Assembly (NCBI RefSeq): GCF_019443405.1
Contig: NZ_CP080376.1
Coordinates: 372,001 to 436,000, forward strand
From: Brevundimonas sp. PAMC22021
GTDB lineage: Bacteria > Pseudomonadota > Alphaproteobacteria > Caulobacterales > Caulobacteraceae
Length of the DNA: 64,000 bases
Direction: 5' to 3'
The first letter of the stretch is position 1; every line of letters begins with the position of its first letter. The notes beneath the pieces were generated by a model. That model was given only the letters and a program-made list of their open reading frames with translations. It searched no databases and had not been told where the DNA came from. A program made the translations under genes and the position numbers. This document shows, piece after piece, positions 51,994-63,330 of this stretch.

Positions 51994-54900
51994 GCGACCA
52001 TCCTCTCGGCCTGGGTCAGGTCGACGCTGACCAGCTGGCTCATGCCGCGCTCCGGCATGGTGACGCCGTAAAGGCGGTCCATGCGGCTCATGGTCACCGG
52101 ATTGTGGGTGATGACGATGAAGCGGGTGTCCGTGCGCTTCCGCATCTCGTCCAGCATGCGGCAGAAGCGATCAACGTTGGCGTCGTCCAGCGGCGCATCC
52201 ACCTCGTCCAGCACGCACACCGGGGCGGGATTGGCCAGAAAGACGCCGAAGATCAGCGCCGCGGCCGTCAGCGCCTGCTCGCCGCCGCTCATCAGGCTCA
52301 TCACCGACAGCCGCTTGCCGGGCGGGCAGGCGTAGATTTCGAGGCCCGCCTCCAGCGGATCGTCGCTTTCGACCAGCTTCAGCTCGGCCTCGCCGCCGCC
52401 GAACAGGGCAGCGAACAAGGCCTTGAAGTTGTCGTTGATGACGTCGAATGCGGCGACCAGCCGCTCGCGGCCTTCTGCGTTCAGCTCGTCGATGCCGTCG
52501 CGCAGGCGGGCGATGGCCTGGGTCAGGTCGCTGCGTTCCGAGCGCATGCTGTTCAGCCGCTCGGCGTATTCCGCCGCCTCGTCCTCGGCGCGCAGGTTGA
52601 CGGCGCCCAGCTGCTCACGCTCGCGCTCCAGCCCGATCAGCAACGCCTCGGCCCCGGCCGCGTCGGGGGGGCGGGCCACGGCGTCGGCCGTCAGCTTGTG
52701 CTCCAGGTCCTGCGGCGACAGGCCGGCCCCTTCGCGCAGATTGGCCTCCGCTTCGGTCAGCCGTTCGGCAGCGGCTTCGGCGCGGGCGGCCAGACCCGCG
52801 CGCGCTTCCCGGGCCTTTGAGGCGTCGGCGTCGGCGGCGCGGCCGGCGCGATCCGCCTCCGTCGCTGCGGCTTCCGCCACCGCCAGGGCGTCGCCTGCCG
52901 CCTTGCGCCGCGTCTCGGCCGCGATCAGGGCGTCCATCAGCCGCGCGCGCTGATCGGCGAAGTTCTGCGGCGTCTGTTCGGCGGCCTTCAGGCGGACTTG
53001 CGCGCCTTCGGCGTCGGCTGCCAGTTCGGCCAGTCGCTTGGTGGCGCTGGACGCGCGAGAGACCCAGCCTTCGCGGGCGCGGGTCAGGGCCCCCAGACGT
53101 TGTTCGCGGGCGGTGCGCTCGCGCGCCTCGGCGTCGCGGTCGCTGCGGGCGCGGGCCGCCGTTCCACGCGCGGCCTCGGCGGCGAGCCGCGCGGCCGAGA
53201 GATCGACCTTCAGCGCCGCCAGTCCCTCGCTTGAGGCGGCGTCGGGCGATGCGAGCGCAGCGACCGCCAGGCGCGCCTCGTCGCGGTCGTCGCCAAGCCG
53301 CGCCAACGTCTCATCCAGCGCAGCCGCCCGCGCCTCGCGCCTGGCCTGGTCCCGATTGAGTGCTTCCAACTGATCGCGCGCCGCCGTGACCGTCTTGTCG
53401 GCGGCGAAGGGCTGGAGACGCGCAGTCCGGACCCGTTCGTCCGCCGCCCGCAGCCCATCGTCCGCCGCCTTCAGCACCGCCTGCGTGTGCATCAGTTCGG
53501 GGCGGGCCGTGTCGATAGCGTCTTCCAACTCCGCCAGCCGGGTGCGTTGCGCCAGGCGCACGGCGGCGGGGCGGGGCGCGTCGGCCCGGCTGACAAACCC
53601 GTCCCAGCGATAGAGGTCGCCCTCCTGCGTCACCAGGCGCGCGCCCGGCGGCAGGGTCTTGGCCAGAGCCGCGACGCGATCGCGCGGGGCGACCCCGCAC
53701 AGGGCCAGGCGGGCGGCCAAGGCGTCCGGCGCCGAAACCCGCACCGCCAGCGGCTCAATCTCTTGCGGCCAGTCCATCGTCGGCGTCGCCGCGCCGAACC
53801 AGTGCGCGGGCGCGCGTGGATCGAGCGCGGCGTCCAGATCGTCGCCAAGCGCCGCCGCCAGCGCCGCCTCATAGCCGCGCTGCGCCGACACCTGATCCAG
53901 CGCCGGAGGATGGTCCCGACGGGTGGTGGTCAGCAGTTGCGCCAGTCCCCGCGCCTCAGTCTGCAGCCGACCCAGCCGGTCCTCGGCCGCGCGCGTCGTG
54001 GAGCGGGCGTCTCCCTCGGCGCGGGCGCGCTCGGCGCGTTCGGCTTCCGCCGCCTCGACCTCGGCCCGCGCGGAGGCCAGCGCCGCTTGCGCCGCCGCAA
54101 GCGCGTCTTGAGCCTGTTCGATCTCGGGCGTTTTCAGCGGGCCGACCGCGTCACGCTCGCGCCGTGCGGTCTCATGCTGCGCCTCCAGGCGCGACAGGCG
54201 GGTCTCGGCCTCCCGGCGGCGCGCGGCCTCAGCGTTCAGGCGGGCTTCGGTGGCGGCGGACAGGGCGGCCAGTCGCTCGACCTCGGCGTCCGCCGCCTGC
54301 CGCGCGGCCTCGGCGGCGTCCACGGCCTGGTCGAGTTCGGGACCGCGCGCGGGGGCGGCGGCGATCTCGCCGCGCAGCCGTTCGAGCTCGGCGTCGAGGC
54401 GCGACAGCTCGCGTCCCGCATCGGCCGCACCGGCTTCCTCGCGCGCCTGGTCGGCGGCCAGCCGAGAAACGTCGCCACGCAGCCGTTCGACCTCTGCGCG
54501 CGCGGCCTGTTCGGCCATGTCCAGCCGGTCCCGCTCCAGCGTCGCGCGGTGCAGCAGGGCGGCGGCCACGGCGTCTTCTTCCCGCGCCGGCCTGACCGCC
54601 TCCTGAGCCTGGAGGGCTTCGGTCGAGGCGCGGGCGGCGGCCTGCGTCGTCTCCGCGGCGGCGCGATCGGCCTCGCGCAGATCGCCGGCCGCGACCTCGG
54701 CGGCCAGCCGCGCATCGTTCCAGCGCACGAACAGCAGGGCCGATTGCAGGGCGCGGATGTCGGCCGACACCTTTTTGTACTTCTCCGCCTGGCGCGCCTC
54801 GCGCTTCAACCGGTTAAGCGCCGTCTCCAGCTCTCTGCCGATGTCCTCCAGTCGCTCGAGATTGGCCTCGGCGGCGCGCAGCCGAAGCTCGGCCTCGTGC

Positions 54901-55430
54901 CGACGGGTGTGCAGGCCGGCGACGCCGCCCGCCTCTTCCAGGATGCGGCGCCGGTTCTGCGGTTTGGCGGCGATCAGTTCGCTGATCTGGCCCTGGCGCA
55001 CCAGGGCGGGAGAATTGGCGCCGGTCGAGGCGTCGGCGAACAAGAGCTGCACGTCGCGCGCCCGAACAGCCTTGCCGTTGATGCGATAGGTCGAGCCCTG
55101 GCCGCGATCAATGCGGCGCGACACCTCCAGCACCGGCGCGTCGGTAAAGGGCTGGGGCGCGCGGCCTTCCGCATTGTCGATGGTCAGCTGGACTTCGGCG
55201 TGGTTGCGCGGCGGCCGGCCCGCGGCCCCGGCGAAGATCACGTCGTCCATGCCCTGGCCGCGCATGGCCTTGGCCGAGTTGGCGCCCATCACCCAGCGAA
55301 GGCTTTCCAGGACGTTGGACTTGCCGCAGCCGTTGGGGCCCACGACCCCCGTCAGCCCCGGCTCGATCTGCACCTCGGCGGCGTCGACGAAAGACTTGAA
55401 GCCGACGATCCGCAGCCGCTGGAACTGCAT
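51990..55430 (-). CDS. smc: chromosome segregation ATPase SMC
   Basis: A 1146-residue SMC protein. Walker A is [25 protein letters not shown] (about 29-45; key residues GPNGCGKSN), the Q-loop region [10 protein letters not shown] follows, and the C-terminal head has the ABC signature [14 protein letters not shown] and Walker [14 protein letters not shown]. Between the heads lie two very long coiled-coil arms rich in Ala, Arg, Glu and a hinge near residues 500-620 ([12 protein letters not shown] to [12 protein letters not shown]). It organises the chromosome with ScpAB. The family-like start [16 protein letters not shown] is at 55430. Confidence 0.95.
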   Translation of the reverse strand: MQFQRLRIVGFKSFVDAAEVQIEPGLTGVVGPNGCGKSNVLESLRWVMGANSAKAMRGQGMDDVIFAGAAGRPPRNHAEVQLTIDNAEGRAPQPFTDAPVLEVSRRIDRGQGSTYRINGKAVRARDVQLLFADASTGANSPALVRQGQISELIAAKPQNRRRILEEAGGVAGLHTRRHEAELRLRAAEANLERLEDIGRELETALNRLKREARQAEKYKKVSADIRALQSALLFVRWNDARLAAEVAAGDLREADRAAAETTQAAARASTEALQAQEAVRPAREEDAVAAALLHRATLERDRLDMAEQAARAEVERLRGDVSRLAADQAREEAGAADAGRELSRLDAELERLRGEIAAAPARGPELDQAVDAAEAARQAADAEVERLAALSAATEARLNAEAARRREAETRLSRLEAQHETARRERDAVGPLKTPEIEQAQDALAAAQAALASARAEVEAAEAERAERARAEGDARSTTRAAEDRLGRLQTEARGLAQLLTTTRRDHPPALDQVSAQRGYEAALAAALGDDLDAALDPRAPAHWFGAATPTMDWPQEIEPLAVRVSAPDALAARLALCGVAPRDRVAALAKTLPPGARLVTQEGDLYRWDGFVSRADAPRPAAVRLAQRTRLAELEDAIDTARPELMHTQAVLKAADDGLRAADERVRTARLQPFAADKTVTAARDQLEALNRDQARREARAAALDETLARLGDDRDEARLAVAALASPDAASSEGLAALKVDLSAARLAAEAARGTAARARSDRDAEARERTAREQRLGALTRAREGWVSRASSATKRLAELAADAEGAQVRLKAAEQTPQNFADQRARLMDALIAAETRRKAAGDALAVAEAAATEADRAGRAADADASKAREARAGLAARAEAAAERLTEAEANLREGAGLSPQDLEHKLTADAVARPPDAAGAEALLIGLEREREQLGAVNLRAEDEAAEYAERLNSMRSERSDLTQAIARLRDGIDELNAEGRERLVAAFDVINDNFKALFAALFGGGEAELKLVESDDPLEAGLEIYACPPGKRLSVMSLMSGGEQALTAAALIFGVFLANPAPVCVLDEVDAPLDDANVDRFCRMLDEMRKRTDTRFIVITHNPVTMSRMDRLYGVTMPERGMSQLVSVDLTQAERMVA

Positions 55431-55442
55431 CGGATCAGCGGA

Positions 55443-56051
55443 TCACCGCTTCAGCAGCGGCTCGACCGCAGCCGTCAGGGCGGAAAGCGTGGGTTCGGCG
55501 ACCCGCTTGCCGTTGACGAACAGGGTGGGGGTGCCCTCGACCCCGGCCGCCGTGGCGCCCTCGATCTGCGCCTCCAGCGTCTGGCGTGTCGCGGGCTCTT
55601 CCAGGCAGGTCTCGATCTGCTCGCGCGTGCGTCCGCTGGCGGCGATGCCGGCGTCGAACCAGGGCTTGGCCCCGGTGGTCGAAAGCGCCGCCTGACCCTT
55701 CATGAAGGCGCCCGCCACGTCGAAATAGCGTTCGGGCGCCGCGCACAGGGCGACGGCCGCCGCCGCCGCCGCGACATTGGCCGGCGCCGTCGGCAGGTTG
55801 CGATACACCAGCCGCACCTGACCGCTGTCGATGAAGCGCGCCTTGAACGCCGGCAGCACATCATTGTGGAAGGTGGCGCAATGCGAGCAGGTGAAGGAGG
55901 CGTATTCGACCACCGTCACCGGCGCATCGGCTCGGCCCAGCACGCGATCCGCCGCCGTCACCGCCGGCACGTCGGCGGCCAGCGCCGAACCCGCCGCTGC
56001 GGTCGTCGCCAGCATGGCCAACGCGAGCAGATGACGGCGGATCAGGCTCAC
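55443..56051 (-). CDS. DsbA-family thiol-disulfide oxidoreductase, exported (second of a pair)
   Basis: A 202-residue thioredoxin-fold protein. The N-terminus (SLIRRHLLALAMLATTAAAG then SALAAD) is a signal peptide. The active site is SFTCSHCATFH (CxxC, about residues 58-61) and the cis-Pro is in GVEGTPTLFVNGKRV. The start is GTG at 56051, overlapping the upstream stop as GTGA; no ATG fits the signal peptide as well. It forms a tandem pair with the next gene. Paired DsbA-like proteins may divide oxidase and isomerase tasks (inference). Confidence 0.88.
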   Translation of the reverse strand: MSLIRRHLLALAMLATTAAAGSALAADVPAVTAADRVLGRADAPVTVVEYASFTCSHCATFHNDVLPAFKARFIDSGQVRLVYRNLPTAPANVAAAAAAVALCAAPERYFDVAGAFMKGQAALSTTGAKPWFDAGIAASGRTREQIETCLEEPATRQTLEAQIEGATAAGVEGTPTLFVNGKRVAEPTLSALTAAVEPLLKR

Positions 56052-56698
56052 TTGGCCAGCTCGGCGTCGATGGCGGTGGACAGGTCGGCAAGGCTCGGGC
56101 CTTCGCTGCTGCCCGGGGTGATGACTTCCTGCTCGTTGACGAAGAAGGCCGGGGTGCCGGTGACGCCCTGCGCCTGGGCCTGCTGGATGCGTTGTTCCAA
56201 CGCGGCCACGGCGTCGCGGTCGGAGACGCAGTCGGCGAACTGCTGCTCGTTCATGCCGGCGGCCTGGGCGGTGCGCAGCAGCCAATCGCGCGGCGAGCCG
56301 GTGACCATTTCCTGCTGGGTGGCCAGCAGCTGGTGCACGACCTGGAAATACTTGTCGTCGCCGGCGCAGCGCGCGACCAGGAAGCCGGCCGTCGCCACGT
56401 CCACCGGCGGGGTCGGCAGTTCGCGGAAGACGTAGCGGACCTTGTTGGTGTCGACATATTTGGCCTTGAACGCCGGCCAGGTGTTCTGCTGCCACAGGGC
56501 GCAGTGGCCGCAGGTGACCGAGGCGTATTCGACCACCGTGACCTTGGTGCCGTCAGGCGCGCCCAGCGCCATGTCGCCCTCGGCCGATCCGCCCTTGTTC
56601 CCGCCGCAGGCCGACAGGGCCATGGCGGCGAGCGCCGCTCCGGTGATCGCCGCGCGGCGGCTCATCTGGGCGAAGCGGGACGGACGTTCAGCGCGCAT
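56048..56698 (-). CDS. DsbA-family thiol-disulfide oxidoreductase, lipoprotein-like (first of a pair)
   Basis: A 216-residue thioredoxin-fold protein with SVTCGHCALWQ as active site (CxxC, about 63-66) and cis-Pro in GVTGTPAFFVNEQEV. The N-terminal RRAAITGAALAAMALSACGG ends in an LSAC lipobox, so it is probably a membrane-anchored lipoprotein. AAGGAAG lies before the ATG at 56698. It shares the same fold order and about a third of its residues by eye with the following gene, which suggests an old tandem duplication. Confidence 0.88.
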   Translation of the reverse strand: MRAERPSRFAQMSRRAAITGAALAAMALSACGGNKGGSAEGDMALGAPDGTKVTVVEYASVTCGHCALWQQNTWPAFKAKYVDTNKVRYVFRELPTPPVDVATAGFLVARCAGDDKYFQVVHQLLATQQEMVTGSPRDWLLRTAQAAGMNEQQFADCVSDRDAVAALEQRIQQAQAQGVTGTPAFFVNEQEVITPGSSEGPSLADLSTAIDAELAK

Positions 56699-56785
56699 GG
56701 GGCTTCCTTGGATTGGCGAGCGGCGCATCCCGAGCGGCGCCTCGATCCATCATCGAGAACAGGTGCGGCGAAGGTTTGTCAACAG

Positions 56786-56965
56786 TCACCCCAGCAGGGC
56801 TGAAGCCGCCACGGCCGCCACGATGATCACGGCCATCAGCACCAAGGCGAGGCGTGCTGATGGATGGGCGACATTGACGGTCCAGCCCAATGCAGGATTC
56901 ATCTTCGGAACAATGAGCCGTCGATCCGCAGGGTCGTTGTAAAGGCCCCATCTGTAGTTCTGCAT
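56786..56965 (-). CDS. small DUF5808-like membrane protein (59 aa)
   Basis: MQNYRWGLYNDPADRRLIVP at the start fits the DUF5808 pattern (G-x-Y-x-NP-x-D-x-R followed by VPK and GWTVN), and one hydrophobic helix ends the protein (LALVLMAVIIVAAVAASALL). The open frame continues upstream to 57121, but the extra part is basic and non-family-like. Function unknown; DUF5808 proteins are small membrane-associated proteins. Confidence 0.7.
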   Translation of the reverse strand: MQNYRWGLYNDPADRRLIVPKMNPALGWTVNVAHPSARLALVLMAVIIVAAVAASALLG

Positions 56966-57110
56966 GGCGTGACCTGTCCGATGGATCTGCTGCGAACGCA
57001 TTCTTGCAAGTGGCCAAGGTCGATTGCCGGATCGGCGCTCTCGATCTTGTGCGCAGGCTACACAATCCCGCGTAGTTTCGCCATCCCGCAGAACTTGTGC
57101 CGAGGTTCGT

Positions 57111-57665
57111 CTACGATCCACGCTCCTCGGCGTCGCGCGCGAGGGCGGAGCGCCCGAGGGCTTGCAGGGCGGCCTTCAGCGCGCCGGGCACGCTTGCGAC
57201 GGACGCCGCCAGTTCGGCCTCAGACGAAGCGGGCAGGGGCGGCCGCGCCGCGCGGCTAGGCTTGGCGGCAGGGGCGGGCAGGGGCTTGACCGGTCCTTGC
57301 GCGATCCTCAGGCGGTCCACCGAGCCGGGACCCAGAAACAGGTTCACGCGCGACAGGATTTCGGCCGACTGGTGCTGCACCAGAAGTGCGGCGGCGCCGA
57401 CGACGCGCAACTCCAGAACGCCGGGCTGGCCGCCGCGCCCCTTGGTCAGCTTCTGCGGGCGGCAGACGCGGGCCAGCCGCTCGCCCACGATCTCGACCCA
57501 GCGCGGCTCGAGCGCCGAGGCGCCGCGTCCAAAGGTCTCGTCCAGCTTCTTGATCAGCGGCTGCAAGGCGCGGCCGGCGCGGGGCGCGGGACGCGGGGCC
57601 GGGCGCGTCCTGCGGCGCGACAGGATTTCGCGGACCTCGGCGTCGGTGGGCAGGGGGCGGCGCAT
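57111..57665 (-). CDS. DUF721/DciA-like protein
   Basis: A 184-residue basic protein. The DUF721 domain runs from about residue 30 to 120: LQPLIKKLDETFGRG, EPRWVEIVGERLARVCRPQKL and LELRVVGAAALLVQHQSAEILSRVN. DciA proteins load or regulate the replicative helicase DnaB in bacteria without DnaC. The C-terminal ~65 residues are low-complexity Ala/Pro/Lys. I placed the start at 57665 (MRRPLPTDAEV), divergent from mutY with a 20-base gap, so their promoters overlap. Confidence 0.82.
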   Translation of the reverse strand: MRRPLPTDAEVREILSRRRTRPAPRPAPRAGRALQPLIKKLDETFGRGASALEPRWVEIVGERLARVCRPQKLTKGRGGQPGVLELRVVGAAALLVQHQSAEILSRVNLFLGPGSVDRLRIAQGPVKPLPAPAAKPSRAARPPLPASSEAELAASVASVPGALKAALQALGRSALARDAEERGS

Positions 57666-57685
57666 GGCCCTATATAGCTCGCCAG

Positions 57686-58705
57686 ATGCCCGACGTCTCC
57701 GCTCTCCGACAGGCCCTGCTCGACTGGTACGACGCGGGCGCGCGCGTGCTGCCGTGGCGTGCACCCCCGGGTTCGGCCGAGCGCACCGGTCCTTACCGCG
57801 TCTGGCTGTCGGAGGTGATGCTGCAGCAGACCACGGTTGCGCACGCCGCACCCTACTTCCTGCGCTTCACCGAGCGTTGGCCGACGGTGAACGACCTCGC
57901 CGCCGCCGAGGACGCCGACGTCATGGCCGCCTGGGCGGGGCTCGGCTACTACGCCCGCGCCCGCAACCTGCTGGCCTGCGCGCGGGCGGTGGCGAACGAG
58001 CACGGCGGCGTCTTCCCCGACACCGAGACGGGGCTGCTGAGCCTGCCGGGCGTGGGCGCCTATACGGCGGCGGCGGTGGCGGCCATCGCCTTCGACCAGC
58101 CGGCCAATGTGGTCGACGGCAATGTGGAGCGGGTGGTGTCGCGCCTTTTCGCGGTGGAGACGCCGCTGCCCGCCGCCCGGCCGGAGTTGCGGCAACTGGC
58201 GGGAACCCTGGTCACGGACGCGCGGCCGGGAGATTGGGCGCAAGGACTGATGGACCTGGGCGCGACCGTCTGCCGGCCCAAGGCGCCGCTGTGCCTGCTG
58301 TGTCCGGTCGCCTTCGCCTGCGTGGGCTATCGGTCTGGCGCGCCTGAGCGGTTTCCGCTGAAGGCGAAGAAGGCCGAGCGGCCGCACAGGCAAGGGATCG
58401 CCTATGTGCTGCGCGACGCGGGCGGTCGGGTCGCTGTGGTGCGGCGGCCGGACAAGGGGTTGCTGGGCGGCATGGCCGGCTTGCCGACCTCGGAGTGGAG
58501 AACCGCCGCCCCCGCCTTCGATCCGCCGGTCGCGGCCGACTGGCGCGAGGCGGGGGCGGTGGAGCACGTCTTCACCCACTTCGCCCTGACGCTGCGGGTG
58601 GTGGAGGCGACCGGCGCGGGCGAATTCGACTGGCGCCCGGCGTCCGAGGCGCGCGCGGCCCTTCCCACCGTGTTCAAGAAGGCGCTGGACCGGGCGCTCG
58701 CCTAA
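57686..58705 (+). CDS. mutY: A/G-specific adenine glycosylase MutY
   Basis: A 339-residue base-excision enzyme that removes adenine opposite 8-oxoguanine. The catalytic Glu is in LSEVMLQQTTV (about residue 43), the helix-hairpin-helix is LPGVGAYTAAAV (about 120-131) with Asp in VVDGNVERV, and the 4Fe-4S ligands follow C-x6-C-x2-C-x5-C (CRPKAPLCLLCPVAFAC, about 193-209). The C-terminal NUDIX-like domain reads 8-oxoG. The stop overlaps that of the convergent glucosidase gene. Confidence 0.95.
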   Translation: MPDVSALRQALLDWYDAGARVLPWRAPPGSAERTGPYRVWLSEVMLQQTTVAHAAPYFLRFTERWPTVNDLAAAEDADVMAAWAGLGYYARARNLLACARAVANEHGGVFPDTETGLLSLPGVGAYTAAAVAAIAFDQPANVVDGNVERVVSRLFAVETPLPAARPELRQLAGTLVTDARPGDWAQGLMDLGATVCRPKAPLCLLCPVAFACVGYRSGAPERFPLKAKKAERPHRQGIAYVLRDAGGRVAVVRRPDKGLLGGMAGLPTSEWRTAAPAFDPPVAADWREAGAVEHVFTHFALTLRVVEATGAGEFDWRPASEARAALPTVFKKALDRALA

Positions 58706-60849
58706 CGCAGCGAGCGCACCGAGACGTCGCCCCGCCGGTTCCTCGGCATCACCACCGTGTGTCCGTCGACGCGCTGGAACGCCAGATCGACCATCGCAGC
58801 GCCGACCTGAAGGTTCGACACCGTCAGCCGGTCGATGCCGGCCGGCAGCACCGGGCGATCCACCGTGACCACGCCCTCGATCGCGTCCACATACACGCCC
58901 AGACACGCCTGCAGCATCAGGAACACCGACCCGGCGGCCCAGGCCTGCGGCAGGCAGGCGACCGGATAGGCGATGGGCGGCTCGCCCGGCTGGCGGGTGA
59001 AGCCGCAGAACAGCTCAGGCAGGCGCAGGTGGAAATGGGCGGCGGCGGCGTAGATTTCGCCCAGCAGCAAGGCCACCGCGTCGCGCTCTCCGTACTGGGC
59101 CATGCCGGCGGCGGCCAGCGCCGTGTCGTGGGGCCATACCGACCCGTTATGATAGCTCATCGGATTGAAGCGCGCCTGCCCATGCGCCAGGGTTCGCACG
59201 CCCCAACCGGTTCGGAATTCGGCCGACAGCAGCCGGCGCGTCACCCGGTGCGCCCGCGTCGCCAGCGGCAGGCCGGTGAACAGCAGGTGCCCGGCGTTGG
59301 AGCCGATCGAGCGGCACGGCTCGCCATCTCCGTCGAGCGCGATGGCGTAGAACCCCTCGTCCTCCATCCAGAAGCGCTCTTCGACCAGAGTCCGCATCGT
59401 CTCGGCCCGCTCACGCCATTCAGCGGCGCGCGGATCGCCCAGGTGATCGCCGAACTCTCCCATCGCCTTCCAGGCGGCGTAGGCGTAGCCCTGCACCTCC
59501 AGCAGCGCGATCGGTCCCTTGGGAAAGCGCCCGTCGGCGTGGCTGATGGAGTCCTCGGAATCCTTCCAGCCCTGGTTCGACAGACCCGTCTCGGCGCCGC
59601 GCTGATAGTCGATCAGGCCGTCGTCGTTGCTGTCGCCGTAGTCGCGCATCCAGTCGGCGGCGGCGATCAGGTTCGGCCAAAGCCGGCGGATCAGGGCGTA
59701 GTCGCCGGTGCGGCGGACATAGGCGCCGGCCAAGGCGATGAACAGGCAGGTGGTGTCGACGCCCCCGTAATAAAGGCCGAACGGCACCTCGCCCAGCGCG
59801 CTCATCTCGCCGCCGCGCGTCTCGTGCATGATCTTGCCGGGCTGGCTGTCCTGAAAGGCGCTGGTCTCAGTCGCCTGGCGCATGGCGAGATAGGTAAGCA
59901 CGCCCTCGGCCAACGACGGGTCGAGCCACAGCATCTGCCAGGCGGTGATGATGCCGTCGCGCCCGAACGGCGTCGAGAACCAGGGCGTGCCGGCGTAGGG
60001 ATAGGGTCCGGTCGGCAGGTCCGTGGTCAGCAGGGCGATGTCGGCGCGGGACTGGTCCAGCCAGTCGTTGAAGCGGGGGCTGCGCGGGCCGCGAACGGAG
60101 GCGCCGCGACGCCGCTTGGCGCGCATGGCCAGCTTGGCCTCGACCGAGAAGCGCCGCCAGCGGTCACGATCGGGCGTGTCGCAGACGTCGATCCCGCATT
60201 CGATAAAGAGGTCCAGGTCCTTGCCCTTGGGCAGGCTGAACATGAACTCGGCCCGCGATCCTGTCAGGCGAGCCGGCGGTTCCGAAAAGGCCAGGCAGCT
60301 GCGACGTTCGACCGCGTCCAGGCCCTGGTAGCGGAAGCCGACGCGGCGACCGTCGGTGGTCGGCGTCTCGACCGTTCCCCGCTTGGCGCGAGGTGTGCCG
60401 CGCACCTGAAAGATGTCGGCGAAGTCGGCGGCGAAGTCGAAGGCCAGCGGCAGCAGCACATCCTCGACGCCATGGTTGACCATGCGCACCCGCTCGAACA
60501 TGCGCCGGTTCCACAGAAAGCGGCGGCGCTCGATGTGCAGCACGCCCGCCGGCGCCGAGCGTCCGCCCATCGGCGGCAAGGGGCGGTTGGTGGTGTGGCA
60601 GGAGAAGAAGACGTTGTCCTGCGACACGCCCGAGCTCAGCTTGGACGGGCGCGCCAGGCCCACCGTCATGATCCAGCGCGACAGCACTCGCGTGTCGCCG
60701 GCGAACAGGCCGTCGGCCCCGCCCTTCAGGTCGCCCCAGTGATCGGCGACAAGAAAGGCGTCGCCTTCCTTCAGCGCCATCAGTTCGGCCAGGCCTGAGC
60801 TTTCGGCCGACTCGGCGGCGGCCATCTGGGTCGAATAGGCGTCGTCCAT
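58702..60849 (-). CDS. amylo-alpha-1,6-glucosidase / glycogen-debranching-type protein
   Basis: A 715-residue cytoplasmic protein of the GDE_N_bis plus GH63/GH133-like (alpha/alpha barrel) type. The N-terminal beta-rich domain starts LKEGDAFLVADHWGDLKGG and GLFAGDTRVLSRW (about 25-60); the barrel domain has PWFSTPFGRDGIITAWQM (about 335-352), YYGGVDTTCLFIAL and YHNGSVWPHDTALAA, typical acidic catalytic regions. The next gene upstream on this strand is a glycosyltransferase, often paired with such enzymes in trehalose/glycogen-like metabolism. AAGGAGA precedes the ATG at 60849. Confidence 0.87.
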   Translation of the reverse strand: MDDAYSTQMAAAESAESSGLAELMALKEGDAFLVADHWGDLKGGADGLFAGDTRVLSRWIMTVGLARPSKLSSGVSQDNVFFSCHTTNRPLPPMGGRSAPAGVLHIERRRFLWNRRMFERVRMVNHGVEDVLLPLAFDFAADFADIFQVRGTPRAKRGTVETPTTDGRRVGFRYQGLDAVERRSCLAFSEPPARLTGSRAEFMFSLPKGKDLDLFIECGIDVCDTPDRDRWRRFSVEAKLAMRAKRRRGASVRGPRSPRFNDWLDQSRADIALLTTDLPTGPYPYAGTPWFSTPFGRDGIITAWQMLWLDPSLAEGVLTYLAMRQATETSAFQDSQPGKIMHETRGGEMSALGEVPFGLYYGGVDTTCLFIALAGAYVRRTGDYALIRRLWPNLIAAADWMRDYGDSNDDGLIDYQRGAETGLSNQGWKDSEDSISHADGRFPKGPIALLEVQGYAYAAWKAMGEFGDHLGDPRAAEWRERAETMRTLVEERFWMEDEGFYAIALDGDGEPCRSIGSNAGHLLFTGLPLATRAHRVTRRLLSAEFRTGWGVRTLAHGQARFNPMSYHNGSVWPHDTALAAAGMAQYGERDAVALLLGEIYAAAAHFHLRLPELFCGFTRQPGEPPIAYPVACLPQAWAAGSVFLMLQACLGVYVDAIEGVVTVDRPVLPAGIDRLTVSNLQVGAAMVDLAFQRVDGHTVVMPRNRRGDVSVRSLR

Positions 60850-60947
60850 GAGGTCTCCTTGAAGTTCGAGGCCGTCGTCGGAACGTCTCACCGGAATGCG
60901 GCGCTGGCTGGCCGCTTTCCGGATTCTCTTGTGAATCTAAGGAAAAC

Positions 60948-60974
60948 AGGCGGCGCGGGTTCACCACGCCGCCT
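60948..60974 (-). terminator. intrinsic terminator after the glycosyltransferase gene
   Basis: 8-bp arms AGGCGGCG (60948-60955) and CGCCGCCT (60967-60974); on the minus strand the stem is followed by GTTTTCC. It ends the glycosyltransferase transcript, which stops at 60995, so the downstream glucosidase probably has its own promoter. Two GANTC sites (60922-60926 and 60933-60937) lie just beyond it in that promoter region. Confidence 0.7.
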
Positions 60975-60994
60975 GCAAAATACGAAGGCGCCGA

Positions 60995-62113
60995 TCAGGC
61001 CGAGACGGCGAACGATCGTTCCTCGCCGATGCGGCGCAGCACGGCGCCATCGTCGTTGACGCCGAGGTTCAGGTTCGGGCGACTCGCCGCCAGCAGGTCG
61101 CCGTACACCCCGACATAGCGGCGGGCCATGGCGACGGAGGAGAAGCGCAGGTCGAAACGGGCGCGGATCGCCTCGCGGTCCAGCAGATGCGCGCGGCCGG
61201 CGGCGGCGATCGCCTGCTCCATGGTGTCGACCAGGAAGCCGGTGGCGCCGTCCTCGATGATCTCGGGCGTGGAGCCGCAACGGAAGGCGATCACCGGCGT
61301 GCCGCACGCCATGGCCTCGATCATCACCAGGCCGAAGGGCTCGGGCCAGTCGATCGGGAACAACAGCGCCTCCGCCCCGCCCAGGAAATCCGACTTCTGG
61401 TGGTCGCCGATCTCGCCGATGAACTCGATCAACGGATTGCCCTCGACCAGCGGGCGGATGCTTTCTTCCCAGTAGCGCTTGTCGGCGGCGTCGATCTTGG
61501 CCGCCATCTTCAGCCGCTTGCCCAGTTTGGTGGCGATCTCGATGGCGCGGTCCGGGCGCTTCTCCGGCGAGATGCGGCCCAGAAAGGCCAGGTAGCCGTC
61601 GGACCGGGCGTGGAAGCTGTACTGATCGCCCGGCATGCCGTGGTGCACCGTCGCCGTCCAGTTGGCGAAGGCCAGAGGCTTGCGCTGATCGTCGGAGATC
61701 GACACCAGGCCGAACTCGCTCCAGCGACGATAGACCTCCGGCAGGTCCTTCAGGTCCAGTCGCCCGTGCAGGGTGGTCAGGGTCTTGTCCGCGCACTTCC
61801 GAAAGAACGGAAAGTGGATCATGTCGGTGTGGAAGTGGATCACGTCGAAGTCGTCGGCGCGGTCCAGCACCTCGGCCAGCATGGTCATGTGGGCGGCCAG
61901 ATCGGACTTCAGCGGCGCGGGATCCAGACGGATCGCCTGGTCGCGCACGGGCACGAGACGGGCCTTGGTTTCTGCGTCGGCGCTCGCGAACAGGGTGACG
62001 TCATGACCCAGATCGACCAAGGCGTCCGTCAGGTGTGCGACCACACGCTCGGTGCCGCCATACAGCTTCGGAGGCACGGCCTCGTAAAGCGGGGTGACCT
62101 GCGCGATCTTCAT
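60995..62113 (-). CDS. family 4 glycosyltransferase
   Basis: A 372-residue GT-B enzyme. The acceptor-side N-terminal domain begins KIAQVTPLYEAVPPKLYGGT (about 2-21); the nucleotide-sugar domain has YLAFLGRISPEKRPDRAIEI (about 170-190), EALLFPIDWPEPFGLVMIEA and MACGTPVIAFRCGSTPEII with the retaining-GT4 E-x7-E pattern (about 260-290). Family members make glucosylglycerate, sucrose-like compounds or exopolysaccharides. Neighbouring a debranching-type glucosidase suggests storage or compatible-solute metabolism (inference). Confidence 0.85.
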   Translation of the reverse strand: MKIAQVTPLYEAVPPKLYGGTERVVAHLTDALVDLGHDVTLFASADAETKARLVPVRDQAIRLDPAPLKSDLAAHMTMLAEVLDRADDFDVIHFHTDMIHFPFFRKCADKTLTTLHGRLDLKDLPEVYRRWSEFGLVSISDDQRKPLAFANWTATVHHGMPGDQYSFHARSDGYLAFLGRISPEKRPDRAIEIATKLGKRLKMAAKIDAADKRYWEESIRPLVEGNPLIEFIGEIGDHQKSDFLGGAEALLFPIDWPEPFGLVMIEAMACGTPVIAFRCGSTPEIIEDGATGFLVDTMEQAIAAAGRAHLLDREAIRARFDLRFSSVAMARRYVGVYGDLLAASRPNLNLGVNDDGAVLRRIGEERSFAVSA

Positions 62114-62215
62114 GACGTGTGTGCTCCGACCCGCTCAAGCGCGGCCGTGAGCATGAATGTCTTCAGGCCGGCAAGGTTCCGCCCTCCGTCGGCCGGAAGT
62201 TGCCGTTGGGTAAAC

Positions 62216-63313
<1,098 letters not shown>

Positions 63314-63330
63314 TCAGATGCCGGGATGGT

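Noticed and set aside
53487..56435. 982-codon plus-strand ORF opposite smc and the DsbA-like genes
   Set aside because: It is a shadow frame of very GC-rich genes: Arg/Gly/Gln-rich with no motif, while smc on the other strand has all catalytic motifs.
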